Shown here piece by piece: positions 46,381 through 55,129 of a stretch of 64,000 nucleotides of DNA (positions within the stretch are counted from its first letter, which is position 1; every line of letters starts with the position of its first letter). A program made the position numbers and the translations under genes. The notes under the pieces were generated by a model that saw only the letters and a program-made list of their open reading frames with translations, made no database searches and had not been told where the DNA came from. Source of the DNA: Pseudobutyrivibrio xylanivorans (lineage in GTDB: Bacteria; Bacillota; Clostridia; Lachnospirales; Lachnospiraceae); NCBI RefSeq assembly GCF_010906925.1, contig NZ_VTVE01000002.1, positions 434,001 through 498,000 of the forward strand. The letters run 5' to 3'.

Positions 46381-47458
46381 TATTTTTCCTCCTTATTCTT
46401 CTTTTGATACTTATATATATATTCTTGAACCAATCGAAACTGAATTCCTTTGAACCCATAATTCCCTTATTCCAGAAAAGAACAAATAGCATCAGTAAGA
46501 CTGAAAAGATTACCATTCTAAATCCTGTTCTTGTAAACGGAACCTTAAATGAACCAATGTAGTATTCCTTATCTAGGAATCTAAGCCACTCCTGGCCTGC
46601 TGTAATAAGGAATGCACCTAATACCGAGCCACTTACTGATCCGATTCCTCCGATGACTACCATAAGGAGGATATTGTAAGTAAGAGCTACTGTAAAAGTA
46701 GATGTGGCTGCAGACCTTAAGAATACTGCCATGAGTCCGCCAGCTACTGTAGCAAAGAAGCTAGATACTACAAATGCTAACTGCTTTGTCTTAAATAAGT
46801 TGATTCCCATAGCTTCTGCTGCAATATCGTCGTCTCTGACTGCTTTGAATGCTCTACCATATGATGAATTAATCATTAAAAGCATCAATGCAATACACAC
46901 ACCACAGATAATCACTGCTTGGAAAATACTTGAAAAGGCTGGTATGTTACTGAGACCATACGAAGCATTAGTGATCTTGCCTAGTCCATCCCAGCCTAAA
47001 ACTGCTCGTACAATTTCTGAGAAACCTAAAGTAGCTATAGCTAGATAGTCACTTTTTAAACGAAGTACTGGCCAACCTATTAAAAATGCAATGATGGCGC
47101 CAATTACTCCAGATATTAGAAGGGCTACCACAAGAGGCACCTGAATATTATGTATGAATGATACCATTCCATATAGGTAATACACCTGATCTCGAATTTC
47201 TATTGGCATTGTGAAGATTCCTGTAATATAAGCCCCTAAACACATGAATCCTGCTGTTCCAAGGGAGAATTGTCCTGTGAATCCAATCATCAAGTTCATA
47301 GATACTGCTGCAACCGCATATATACAACTGCGTTCAATGATTGTGATTGCATATGAATTCTCAATCTCAGTAGCCTGTAAATAACCAAGCAGTATAACTA
47401 CTATTGCAACACAAGCTATATTAAATATTGTTTTGTTAGTTAATTTTATTTTTTGCAT
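46373..47458 (-). CDS. livM: Branched-chain amino-acid ABC transporter permease LivM
   Basis: A 361-residue LivM permease with about nine membrane segments. It has the family segments [40 protein letters not shown] and [20 protein letters not shown], the last being the loop that contacts the ATPase. The C terminus is basic. Confidence 0.95.
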   Translation of the reverse strand: MQKIKLTNKTIFNIACVAIVVILLGYLQATEIENSYAITIIERSCIYAVAAVSMNLMIGFTGQFSLGTAGFMCLGAYITGIFTMPIEIRDQVYYLYGMVSFIHNIQVPLVVALLISGVIGAIIAFLIGWPVLRLKSDYLAIATLGFSEIVRAVLGWDGLGKITNASYGLSNIPAFSSIFQAVIICGVCIALMLLMINSSYGRAFKAVRDDDIAAEAMGINLFKTKQLAFVVSSFFATVAGGLMAVFLRSAATSTFTVALTYNILLMVVIGGIGSVSGSVLGAFLITAGQEWLRFLDKEYYIGSFKVPFTRTGFRMVIFSVLLMLFVLFWNKGIMGSKEFSFDWFKNIYISIKRRIRRKNNA

Positions 47459-47467
47459 AACAGTACC

Positions 47468-48349
47468 TCACACTTTATCAGTTGCTTTTTCGCCGAAAAT
47501 TCCTGTAGGACGAATAATCAATATGAATATAAGTAGTACAAAAGTGAAGGCATCTGAGAATACAGAATAGCCTGCAGCTGTTATTGCAATCTGGCATATC
47601 CCTACGATAAAGCCTCCCACCATGGCGCCTGGAATTGAACCTATTCCACCAAGTACTGCTGCAACAAAACACTTAAGTCCTGGAAGTGATCCAGAATATG
47701 GCTGAACTGTATTTCTATCTGTGAAATATAGGATTGAGCCAATTGCTGCCAGTCCGCATCCTATTACGAAGGTCATGGTAATTACTCTATCCACTTTGAT
47801 TCCCATAATACGCGCTGTATCCTGATCCTTTGAACAAGCTCTCATAGCCATGCCTAGCTTAGTATGATTCACAAGTGTCATTAGTAAAAAGGTAAGAACT
47901 ATTGTGATTATTGGTGCAATAATTGTTACTCTTGATACTGTAATATCCCCAAATGTATGTATTTGCTTTAATATATCAATCTGTGGATAGCTTTGAGGCA
48001 TTGCTGTAAATAGATAATTTGCGAGATTCTCCAAAAAATAGGATACACCAATTGCTGAAATCATAACTGACATTCTAGGAGCTGTTCTCAGTGGTTTATA
48101 TGCTATTCTTTCGATTACCACACCAAGAACTATTGTGCCTATAATTACAATTGGAAGTGATAATTGCCATGGAAATGCTGCCATGGAATAAATTGCAAAA
48201 TAACCTGCCATCATAAACACATCGCCGTGAGCGAAGTTAATCATTCTTAAAATTCCATATACCATTGTGTAACCAATAGCAATCAGAGCATACGCTCCAC
48301 CTAATGACAAGCCATTTAATAATTGTTGAAAGAAATATGATATTGTCAT
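47468..48349 (-). CDS. livH: Branched-chain amino-acid ABC transporter permease LivH
   Basis: A 293-residue LivH permease with about eight membrane segments. Typical are NGLSLGGAYALIAIGYTMVY, GILRMINFAHGDVFMMAGYF and MRACSKDQDTARIMGIKVDR, the ATPase-contact loop. It ends in GIFGEKATDKV, typical of the group. Confidence 0.95.
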   Translation of the reverse strand: MTISYFFQQLLNGLSLGGAYALIAIGYTMVYGILRMINFAHGDVFMMAGYFAIYSMAAFPWQLSLPIVIIGTIVLGVVIERIAYKPLRTAPRMSVMISAIGVSYFLENLANYLFTAMPQSYPQIDILKQIHTFGDITVSRVTIIAPIITIVLTFLLMTLVNHTKLGMAMRACSKDQDTARIMGIKVDRVITMTFVIGCGLAAIGSILYFTDRNTVQPYSGSLPGLKCFVAAVLGGIGSIPGAMVGGFIVGICQIAITAAGYSVFSDAFTFVLLIFILIIRPTGIFGEKATDKV

Positions 48350-48410
48350 ATATGTTACCTTCTTTTCTAAATTTATCAGCGAAATGATTTCTCATTCCGC
48401 TGACTTTTAT

Positions 48411-49607
48411 TTATTCCCCGTGAGTTACTTCCTCAACAAAGGTAAAGGCTTTATCCTTAACCTCTAGGACATAGGTTGTGTTCTTCTTGGCATCACCATT
48501 CTCATCGAATACTACCGTTCCGCCAATTACACCATCCTCAACTGTAATACTAGCAAGGGCATCTCTAATTGCTGTACCATCTAATGAGTTAGCACTTTCG
48601 ATTGCATCACACATTACCATGTATGCGTCATAACACATTGCCTGATTACCAATGATATTGTCTGTGCCAAGGTTTGCCTCTAAGTATTTTGATTCACTGT
48701 TAATCCACTCCTTGAATGCTGCATCGAATTCTTCATTACCGCCCTCTGCATAGAAGCAATCAAGAACTACCCCCTCTGCGTTATCACCTGCATCCTCCGT
48801 TAATACTGGGTTATTCCATGTGTCACCTGCAATCCACTGTACTTCAAGCCCTAGGTCTGCTGCCTGATTCAAAAGAAGTGGAGCATATACATAATCTGTA
48901 GGAGCAAATACGGCCTTAACACCTGAATTCTTAATATTTGTAAGAATAGCCTTGAAGTCTGACTCGTTAGTTTGGAATGTCTCGGCTGTTACGATTGTAC
49001 CGCCTTTAGCTTCGTACTCATCCTTGAATGTCTGTACTAGACCTGATGTGTACTCATTACCAATATTGTCGATTGTGGCAATCTCTGTATAACCCTGGTC
49101 TATAGCCCAGTCAGCCATTACTGTGCCCTGGAAAGGATCTAGGTAGCATACTCTGAAATAATAATCATTTCCAAGTGTTACATTAGTGTTTGTACAGCTT
49201 GTTCCGATTGCCGGAATCATAGCATCTGAGAAATAAGAACCTGCTGCGATACATGTACCTGAACCATATCCTCCAATAACACCCACACATCCATCAGAAA
49301 TAAGCTTCTGTGCCGCAGTAGCTGCAACAGTTTTGTCTGACTGGTTATCCTGCCAATCCAGCTCAATAGTGTACTCTTTTCCACCAACTGTTACTGTAGG
49401 TCTCACTGAGTGAGCAAATTCAATACCAAGTTCTTCCTGAGCTCCGCCTGATCCATTTTCACCTGTCTTAGGCTCAAACACACCAATTTTAATTACATCC
49501 CCGTTACCTGCTGTCTGTGCGCTCTCACTACTTGATGACTCTCCGCATCCAATCAATGATGTGGCAATTAATGATGTTGCAAGTAATAATCCTAAGCTTC
49601 TTTTCAT
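48411..49607 (-). CDS. livK: Branched-chain amino-acid type substrate-binding lipoprotein
   Basis: A 398-residue periplasmic-binding-like lipoprotein. The signal MKRSLGLLLATSLIATSLIG precedes the lipobox cysteine, and the mature part shows IKIGVFEPKTGENGSGGAQE and the LivJ/LivK-like VGVIGGYGSGTCIAAGSYFS, IPAIGTSCTNT and DAYMVMCDAIESA. The ATG at 49605-49607 has AGAGGAGATAAC upstream; the frame open 14 codons earlier has no site and runs through the leader terminator. The ligand may be a branched-chain amino acid or, given the CyuA-type neighbour, cysteine or serine (inference). Confidence 0.93.
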   Translation of the reverse strand: MKRSLGLLLATSLIATSLIGCGESSSSESAQTAGNGDVIKIGVFEPKTGENGSGGAQEELGIEFAHSVRPTVTVGGKEYTIELDWQDNQSDKTVAATAAQKLISDGCVGVIGGYGSGTCIAAGSYFSDAMIPAIGTSCTNTNVTLGNDYYFRVCYLDPFQGTVMADWAIDQGYTEIATIDNIGNEYTSGLVQTFKDEYEAKGGTIVTAETFQTNESDFKAILTNIKNSGVKAVFAPTDYVYAPLLLNQAADLGLEVQWIAGDTWNNPVLTEDAGDNAEGVVLDCFYAEGGNEEFDAAFKEWINSESKYLEANLGTDNIIGNQAMCYDAYMVMCDAIESANSLDGTAIRDALASITVEDGVIGGTVVFDENGDAKKNTTYVLEVKDKAFTFVEEVTHGE

Positions 49608-49627
49608 ACTGTTATCTCCTCTCAAAA

Positions 49628-49667
49628 TAAAAAAAGAGGCAGAGATCAAATAGATCCCTACCTCTTT
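49628..49667 (-). terminator. Leader terminator (possible attenuator) before livK
   Basis: AAAGAGG and CCTCTTT arms with an inner GATC-(5)-GATC stem form a hairpin with a T-run on the minus strand. It lies between the predicted livK promoter and the livK start codon, so it would stop transcription within about 50 bases of the start unless prevented. Confidence 0.75.
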
Positions 49668-49678
49668 GTAAGTTGTGC

Positions 49679-49707
49679 TTGATTTTAATTTATTTTTTGT
49701 TTATAGT
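49679..49707 (+). promoter_or_regulatory. Promoter of the CyuA-family gene
   Basis: TTGATT (49679-49684) and TATAGT (49702-49707) are 17 bases apart. The -10 box overlaps the -35 box of the opposing livK promoter. Confidence 0.55.
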
Positions 49708-49710
49708 CAA
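49682..49710 (-). promoter_or_regulatory. Promoter of the liv operon
   Basis: On the minus strand TTGACT (49705-49710) and TAAAAT (49682-49687) are 17 bases apart. It overlaps the plus-strand promoter almost completely, so the two units probably exclude each other or share one regulator. Confidence 0.65.
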
Positions 49711-49739
49711 TGACAAATTTTATTTTTGGAGGCTGAATA

Positions 49740-51020
49740 ATGGAAAAATCAGATTTTAAATACTCATCTTATATGGAAATACTTGATAGAGAATTAGTGC
49801 CTGCCATGGGCTGTACAGAGCCCATTGCTATAGCCTTCGCAGCAGCCAAAGCAACTGAACTACTAAAAGTAAAACCCGAAAAAATTATTTTGAAAGTCAG
49901 TGGAAATATTATCAAAAATGTTAAGAGTGTTATCGTTCCAAATACTCTTGGCATGAAAGGTTTAGAGTCCGCAGTATTAGTAGGCGCTCTTTACGGCGAT
50001 GCCTCAAAGGGTCTGGAAGTAATATCTTCTGTCACTGATGAGGAGGCTACTTCCCTAAGAGAACTTATGACTCAGATAGATATTGAGGTATATCCTCTCT
50101 CCACCTGCCATGTGCTTGATATCGAAGTCACTGCATATAAGTCTGAACACACTTCCTTCGTTCATATCCAGGATGAGCATACTAATATCATTGAATTATC
50201 CTACGATGATGCCCCGATTTCTATTACATCCTCCACTGATTCTTCGGTTGATTCTTCTGTGGATTACACCCTCTTAACAGTTGATGACATAGTTGATTTT
50301 GCCTCCACTTGCGACCTAGATGATGTCAAAAATCTACTTGATACTCAGATTACTTATAATAAGGCAATAGCCGTGGAAGGTCTTCATGGTCACTATGGAG
50401 CATCCATAGGACGACTCCTTATGAAACAGGATGGCTGTGTTCGCACCAAAGCTAAAGCACTTGCAGCGGCTGGCTCCGACGCTAGGATGAACGGATGCAA
50501 TCTGCCAGTAGTAATCAATTCTGGCAGTGGTAATCAGGGTCTCACCGCTTCCCTTCCTGTAATTGCTTATGCTAAACATTATGAAAAAAGTGATGAGAAC
50601 CTCTACCGTTCTCTCTTAGTTTCGAACCTAGTTACTCTCCATCTCAAATATGGGATAGGACGTCTCTCAGCGTACTGCGGTGCAGTCAGCGCTGGTGCTG
50701 GCGCCGGTGCTGGAATTGCTTATCTTTTGACCAAGGATGTCACTGTGATTCGCCACACCATCGTTAATGCTCTAGCTATTACCAGCGGTATAGTCTGCGA
50801 TGGTGCCAAAGCAAGCTGTGCAGCTAAGATTGCCATGGCTGTAGAAGCTGGTATTATGGGCTTTGAAATGTACGAAGAAGGCAATGAATTCCTTGATGGT
50901 GATGGAATCGTTAGTAAAGGTGTGGAAAACACCATCAACAATGTCTCTTACCTAGGCCACTACGGTATGAAAGATACTGATGAGAAAATCATCGAAATTA
51001 TGTCCAAGTGTTATTCCTAA
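49740..51020 (+). CDS. CyuA-family L-cysteine desulfidase / L-serine dehydratase-like protein
   Basis: A 426-residue iron-sulfur lyase of the UPF0597/YhaM (CyuA) family, related to the alpha chain of Fe-S serine dehydratases. The family start is visible in LVPAMGCTEPIAIAFAAAKA, with NIIKNVKSVIVPNT, GCNLPVVINSGSGNQGLTAS, YCGAVSAGAGAGAGIAYLLT and CDGAKASCAAKIA, which supply the conserved cysteines. Members degrade cysteine to pyruvate, sulfide and ammonia. It is divergent from the liv operon. GGAGG precedes the ATG. Confidence 0.9.
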   Translation: MEKSDFKYSSYMEILDRELVPAMGCTEPIAIAFAAAKATELLKVKPEKIILKVSGNIIKNVKSVIVPNTLGMKGLESAVLVGALYGDASKGLEVISSVTDEEATSLRELMTQIDIEVYPLSTCHVLDIEVTAYKSEHTSFVHIQDEHTNIIELSYDDAPISITSSTDSSVDSSVDYTLLTVDDIVDFASTCDLDDVKNLLDTQITYNKAIAVEGLHGHYGASIGRLLMKQDGCVRTKAKALAAAGSDARMNGCNLPVVINSGSGNQGLTASLPVIAYAKHYEKSDENLYRSLLVSNLVTLHLKYGIGRLSAYCGAVSAGAGAGAGIAYLLTKDVTVIRHTIVNALAITSGIVCDGAKASCAAKIAMAVEAGIMGFEMYEEGNEFLDGDGIVSKGVENTINNVSYLGHYGMKDTDEKIIEIMSKCYS

Positions 51021-51026
51021 ACAAAA

Positions 51027-51060
51027 AAAGCACTCTCTAGGTTTCCCTAGAAAGTGCTTT
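51027..51060. terminator. Convergent terminator between the CyuA-family gene and rpsR
   Basis: AAAGCACTCTCTAGG and CCTAGAAAGTGCTTT form a 15-bp stem with one mismatch between two convergent genes, usable in both directions. Confidence 0.9.
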
Positions 51061-51069
51061 ATAATCATA

Positions 51070-51106
51070 TCAAGAATTAATCCTGTACGTATGGCATAAG
51101 TGCAAC
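51070..51106 (-). repeat. 37-bp direct repeat, right copy: rpsR 3' end
   Basis: Identical to 44749-44785. It covers the last codons and stop of intact rpsR and seven bases beyond the stop. Confidence 0.95.
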
Positions 51107-51331
51107 GTGACGAGCACGCTTGATAGCTACTGTAAGAGCTCTCTGGTGCTTAGCACATGTACCTGTGATACGACGTGGAAGAATCTTTCCACGCTCAGAA
51201 ATGTACTTCTTAAGCTTTGCTGTATCCTTGTAGTCGATTACGTTATCCTTACCACAGAAAACACAGACTTTCTTTCTTCTATGCATTGGTCTTCTTCTCT
51301 GCTGACCATCACCTGTCTTATTAAAAGCCAT
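51077..51331 (-). CDS. rpsR: 30S ribosomal protein S18
   Basis: S18 binds 16S rRNA with S6 on the small-subunit platform. The 84-residue protein has [20 protein letters not shown], whose two cysteines form part of a zinc-ribbon-like variant, and the conserved [20 protein letters not shown]. It ends the rpsF-ssb-rpsR operon, and its 3' end is the duplicated site described above. Confidence 0.98.
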   Translation of the reverse strand: MAFNKTGDGQQRRRPMHRRKKVCVFCGKDNVIDYKDTAKLKKYISERGKILPRRITGTCAKHQRALTVAIKRARHVALMPYVQD

Positions 51332-51374
51332 GATTTAACCTCCTATTGAAATCCGGTCGGAGCTTGGCTCCTTC

Positions 51375-51812
51375 CTAATTGAACGGTAATTCCTCGTCAA
51401 TTCCATCAGGGATATTCATGAAGCCGTCGCCTGCATCTGAGCTAGGTGCGAAACCTGCGCCACCGTCAAAGCTGCTTCCGCCGCTCTGAGAATTCTTGCT
51501 CTCTGCGAACTCAACATTCTCACAGACTACATCGGTAGTGTAAACCTTCTGGCCGTCCTTGTTTGTGTAAGAGCCTGTCTGAATACGACCCTCTACAACG
51601 AACTTTGTGCCCTTGCGAGCATATTTCTCAAGGAACTCTGCTGTCTTACCGAAAGCAACGCAGTTAATAAAATCTGCTGTCTGCTCATCGCCATCTCTCT
51701 TAAATCTACGATCAACTGCAAGAGAGAATCTTGCAACAGCGCTGTTGTTTGCTCCACCATAACGAACTTCTGGGTCTCTTGTGAGACGTCCCATAAGAAT
51801 TACTTTATTCAT
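51375..51812 (-). CDS. ssb: Single-stranded DNA-binding protein
   Basis: A 145-residue SSB with an N-terminal OB fold (MNKVILMGRLTRDPEVRYGG, FSLAVDRRFKRD, FVVEGRIQTGSYTNKDGQ), a glycine- and serine-rich linker, and the acidic tip DGIDEELPFN that recruits repair proteins. It lies between rpsF and rpsR, the usual order. Confidence 0.98.
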   Translation of the reverse strand: MNKVILMGRLTRDPEVRYGGANNSAVARFSLAVDRRFKRDGDEQTADFINCVAFGKTAEFLEKYARKGTKFVVEGRIQTGSYTNKDGQKVYTTDVVCENVEFAESKNSQSGGSSFDGGAGFAPSSDAGDGFMNIPDGIDEELPFN

Positions 51813-51839
51813 AATAATTAATCTCCTTGTCTTATACTA

Positions 51840-52130
51840 TTAAGCCTCGTCAGCTCTAACGCATAAGAATCGAAGTACGTTGTCCATGATGCGAATATTC
51901 TCTTCGATCTGTGCAGGTACGCCTGCCTCAGCATCAAAGTGGATGAAGTAGTAGTAACCCTCATTCATCTTCTGAATCTCGTAAGCAAGTCTCTTCTTGC
52001 CCCAATCATCGACGTCAGAAATCTGTCCACCAAAGCGAGTGATGTACTCCTTTGCCTTTTCAACTGTGGCAGTTCTTGCATCGTCTTCGATCTTCGCATT
52101 AACAACGAGTGCTAATTCATACTTGTTCAT
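51840..52130 (-). CDS. rpsF: 30S ribosomal protein S6
   Basis: A 96-residue S6 beginning MNKYELALVVNAKIEDDART with the conserved DDWGKKRLAYEIQKMNEGYY. It is the first gene of the rpsF-ssb-rpsR operon, preceded by AAAGGAGG and a strong promoter. Confidence 0.98.
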   Translation of the reverse strand: MNKYELALVVNAKIEDDARTATVEKAKEYITRFGGQISDVDDWGKKRLAYEIQKMNEGYYYFIHFDAEAGVPAQIEENIRIMDNVLRFLCVRADEA

Positions 52131-52213
52131 GCTTTCTACCTCCTTTTGGTCTATTGGCCAAGCTACGTCATATAGCCTAGCAAGGATATAAATGTTTTAT
52201 ACCACGAATTAAG

Positions 52214-52242
52214 ATAATAGCATGAACTTATGCGTTTTTCAA
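52214..52242 (-). promoter_or_regulatory. Promoter of rpsF-ssb-rpsR
   Basis: On the minus strand TTGAAA (52237-52242) and TATTAT (52214-52219) are 17 bases apart. The 5' leader is about 75 bases. Confidence 0.75.
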
Positions 52243-52267
52243 GGCTTTTTCCTATTTTCTCTTATTT

Positions 52268-53029
52268 TTATAGTTCTATTCCTTGTAACTTTGCTAGATT
52301 CGTAAATACCTGGCCGATTTTTTCCTGAATTACCAGCACATTTTCTCCAACTCGAATATTCAAAGGGTCACGATTTATGATTACTAAATTTTTCCCTTTA
52401 AAATAATTTACAAATGATGCTGCTGGATAAACGGTCAGAGAAGTTCCACCTATTATCATGGTATCTGCAGAGCTTATTGCTCTAATGGCGCCCTCTACCT
52501 GGTCCTCTGGAAGCCCCTCTTCATACAGGGTGATGTCTGCTCTGACAACTCCTCCGCAGTAGTCACATCTAGGTATTTCATCCTCTGAATCGAAAATGTA
52601 ATCCACAGGATAAGTGGTGCCGCACTTCATGCAGTAGTTTCTAAGTGCACTTCCGTGAATCTCAAAAACTTTCTTGCTGCCGGCCTTCTGATGAAGACCA
52701 TCAATATTTTGTGTAACCACGCCTATTAGCTTGCCCTGTTCCTCTAGCTTAGCTAGATATTTATGGGCATTGTTAGGCTCGATTTTTCTGGTATCCATCT
52801 TTTGTCTATGAAACTCAAAGTAAACCTTTGGCTCATTTATAAGACAACTGTGACTCAGTAAATACTCAGGCTGATACATGTCAAATCGAACATCATGCTG
52901 ATTGTATAAGCCATCTTTACTTCGAAAATCTGGAATACCGCTCTCTGTACTAACCCCTGCGCCGCCAAAGAATACTATGCTATTTGAAGCATCAATTATC
53001 TCTTTTAGCTTTTCGATGTTATCCACCAA
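52268..53029 (-). CDS. cobB: Sir2-family NAD-dependent protein deacylase
   Basis: A 253-residue sirtuin that removes acyl groups from lysines using NAD. Motifs are FFGGAGVSTESGIPDFRS, VTQNIDGLHQKAGSKKVFEI with the catalytic His in EIHGSALRNYC, two CxxC zinc pairs (CMKCG, CDYCGG) and the NAD-binding IIGGTSLTVYPAASF. It is the distal gene of a long minus-strand cluster. Confidence 0.95.
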   Translation of the reverse strand: MVDNIEKLKEIIDASNSIVFFGGAGVSTESGIPDFRSKDGLYNQHDVRFDMYQPEYLLSHSCLINEPKVYFEFHRQKMDTRKIEPNNAHKYLAKLEEQGKLIGVVTQNIDGLHQKAGSKKVFEIHGSALRNYCMKCGTTYPVDYIFDSEDEIPRCDYCGGVVRADITLYEEGLPEDQVEGAIRAISSADTMIIGGTSLTVYPAASFVNYFKGKNLVIINRDPLNIRVGENVLVIQEKIGQVFTNLAKLQGIEL

Positions 53030-53053
53030 ATTTCCCCCTCTCTTTAATTGTAA

Positions 53054-53512
53054 TTATATTGGCAAATGGTAAACCACTATTGCACTAACTATTCCAATCA
53101 AACATCCCACAATAATCTCTATCATGTTATGTCCAAGCTTTTCCTTAAAACGGATTATATCAAGAGGCTGCTTGCCTTCTTCAAGTCTCTCATCGTTGAG
53201 ATTGTTAAGGGCCTTACCCTGACGCTGAGTCTCAAATCTAACTCCTGTAGCATCGAAAAGCACTATTGACCCAAAGAATAAAACTACAGCAAATTCAAAA
53301 GAGCCTGTACCCTTTAATAATCCTGTGATAATAATAAGCGCAGAAACTATCGCTCCATGGGAACTAGGCATTCCTGTATTGCTTTTGAAGCGCTCCTTGC
53401 TAAACCCACTTCTGAATGTATCAATAATCATCTTCAGAAGCTGCGCAACCGCCCATCCAATTGTTGGGGCTAAAAAATATTTACTTGTAAATAAAGCAAC
53501 CAAATGACTCAT
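53054..53512 (-). CDS. Divergent PAP2-family (DUF212) membrane protein
   Basis: A 152-residue membrane protein with about four hydrophobic segments and the family motif TGMPSSHGAIVSALIIITG, with GVRFETQRQGKALN and KLGHNMIEIIVGCLIGIV. These acid-phosphatase-like motifs (SSHG; LGH) suggest a phosphatase on a lipid or similar substrate. It is ten bases after rsmI. Confidence 0.88.
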   Translation of the reverse strand: MSHLVALFTSKYFLAPTIGWAVAQLLKMIIDTFRSGFSKERFKSNTGMPSSHGAIVSALIIITGLLKGTGSFEFAVVLFFGSIVLFDATGVRFETQRQGKALNNLNDERLEEGKQPLDIIRFKEKLGHNMIEIIVGCLIGIVSAIVVYHLPI

Positions 53513-53521
53513 CTTCTCCTC

Positions 53522-54361
53522 CTATAAAAGGGCGTTGTAAATATCTCGCTTGCTAACCCCTCGATCCTTTGCCACCGCCTTCATTGCCTCTTTTTTATCC
53601 ATACCCTGAGCCAAATACAGATCCATATGCTCTTCTATGGTCATATCTTCAAATTGGGCTCGCGCCTCCTGAATAGCTTCTTCTTTGGACTTGCCTGCAA
53701 TGACGAGAACATATTCTCCTCTAGGCTCCTTTGTCTCATATGATAAAAGCGCTCCGCCAATTGTTGTCTTCTCTTTTTCTTCGTGCTTTTTCGTAAGCTC
53801 TCTACAGAGAGTAATTCCTCTGTCTTCTCCAAGAACTCCTGCCAGTTCCTTTAAGGTGCCAATCAAATGATGTGGTGCCTCGTATATAATAATCGTTCTA
53901 GTTTCATTTTTTGTCTCTTCTAAGACTCTACGACGTTCTTTTTTGTCTTTTGGTAAAAATGCCTCAAATGCAAAGCGTCTACAGGCCTGTCCGGACATTG
54001 TCACTGCTGTAATACAAGCAGCTGGACCTGGTACTGAAGTTACCTCTATGCCTGCCTCATAGCACATAGCTACCAGCTCCTCACCAGGATCTGAAATACC
54101 AGGAGTACCTGCATCTGTGACAACTGCAATGTTCTTACCCTCTTTTAGCTTTTCAATAAGAGTAATTGCCTTATCCACCTTATTAAACTCATGATAGCTA
54201 GTCATAGGTGTATCTATTTCAAAATGATTAAGCAACTTTATTGAATTTCTCGTATCTTCTGCTGCAATCAAATCTACTTCCTTTAGAATTCGAACCGCTC
54301 TAAAGGTCATATCCTCTAGGTTTCCTATAGGGGTTGCAACTAAATATAATGTTCCTGACAT
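53522..54361 (-). CDS. rsmI: 16S rRNA 2'-O-ribose C1402 methyltransferase
   Basis: RsmI methylates the ribose of C1402 in the decoding centre. The 279-residue protein has GTLYLVATPIGNLEDMTFRA at the N terminus, AAEDTRNSIKLLNHF, VVTDAGTPGISDPGEELVAM, PGPAACITAVTMSGQ and RRFAFEAFLPKDKKERR. The ATG at 54359-54361 has AGGAGATAAT upstream; the earlier in-frame start has no site. Confidence 0.96.
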   Translation of the reverse strand: MSGTLYLVATPIGNLEDMTFRAVRILKEVDLIAAEDTRNSIKLLNHFEIDTPMTSYHEFNKVDKAITLIEKLKEGKNIAVVTDAGTPGISDPGEELVAMCYEAGIEVTSVPGPAACITAVTMSGQACRRFAFEAFLPKDKKERRRVLEETKNETRTIIIYEAPHHLIGTLKELAGVLGEDRGITLCRELTKKHEEKEKTTIGGALLSYETKEPRGEYVLVIAGKSKEEAIQEARAQFEDMTIEEHMDLYLAQGMDKKEAMKAVAKDRGVSKRDIYNALL

Positions 54362-54388
54362 ATTATCTCCTGTATTTTGGACCAAAGT

Positions 54389-55129
54389 CTAGTTCATACC
54401 GTAAATCTCATATATTTCTCTTGTGTATTCACCAGGATTCTCATACACAATAAGTGGTGCTTCAACAGTAAGCTGTGCTCCGCCACCTCTGACACCCTCA
54501 ACTAATACCATATTTGGTTCCTTATCTACGTAAGGATACACAAGACGCATGCGCTTTGGCTCAATCCTGTATTTTCTCATAGCCTCAAATATTTCTACCA
54601 AACGCTTTGGTCTATGAACAAAATAGCATCTTCCTCTTGGTTTAAGCACTGCAGCGGTCTCTCTTACCACATCATCAAGGGAACATAAAAGCTCGTGCCT
54701 TGCAATTGCTTTTGCGTCATTTGGATTCTTTAGTCCGTGATGATTAGTCATATATGGTGGGTTGCTGGTAACCACATCTATTTTTCCTTTTCCAAAAATA
54801 GCTGAGGCTTCCTTGATATCACCCTCTATTATTTCTATCTTATCCTGCAGTCCATTTAGAAGAACTGATCTATTTGCCATCTCAGCACTCTCATGCTGAA
54901 TCTCTAATCCGATAAAATGCACACCCTCTGTCTTTGCCTCAAGAAGGATTGGTAAAATCCCTGTTCCAGTGCCTAAGTCTAGCGCCTTTTCCCCTTCTCT
55001 TACTTTGGCAAAAGATGATAGCAAGACAGCATCCATGCCAAAACAAAATTTGTCAGGATGCTGAATTATTTTATATCCATTTATTTGTAGATCATCTATT
55101 CGCTCATCTGAACGCACAAGATTTTCCAT
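54389..55129 (-). CDS. trmN6: tRNA1(Val) adenine-N6 methyltransferase-like protein
   Basis: A 246-residue SAM-dependent methyltransferase with LDLGTGTGILPILLEAKT and the N6-adenine motif VVTSNPPYM. This matches the TrmN6 (YfiC/YabB) group that methylates A37 of tRNA1(Val). It is one base from ricT, in the position of B. subtilis yabB, and leads into rsmI. Confidence 0.92.
   Translation of the reverse strand: MENLVRSDERIDDLQINGYKIIQHPDKFCFGMDAVLLSSFAKVREGEKALDLGTGTGILPILLEAKTEGVHFIGLEIQHESAEMANRSVLLNGLQDKIEIIEGDIKEASAIFGKGKIDVVTSNPPYMTNHHGLKNPNDAKAIARHELLCSLDDVVRETAAVLKPRGRCYFVHRPKRLVEIFEAMRKYRIEPKRMRLVYPYVDKEPNMVLVEGVRGGGAQLTVEAPLIVYENPGEYTREIYEIYGMN

Larger units (their letters stand above)
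44786..51069. mobile_element. Putative integrated cassette: liv transporter plus CyuA-family gene
   Basis: The 6.3-kb block between the two 37-bp repeats holds livF, livG, livM, livH, livK and the divergent desulfidase gene. The repeats duplicate the 3' end of rpsR, as happens when an element integrates into the end of a gene and restores it with its own copy. No integrase or transposase lies inside, so the mobility machinery would be lost or supplied in trans. The mechanism is inference; the repeat is direct observation. Confidence 0.45.

Noticed and set aside
49608-49680. T-box or riboswitch in front of livK.
   Set aside because: The whole leader from promoter to start codon is only about 70 bases and has no T-box sequence or second antiterminator stem. 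It is described only as a leader terminator.
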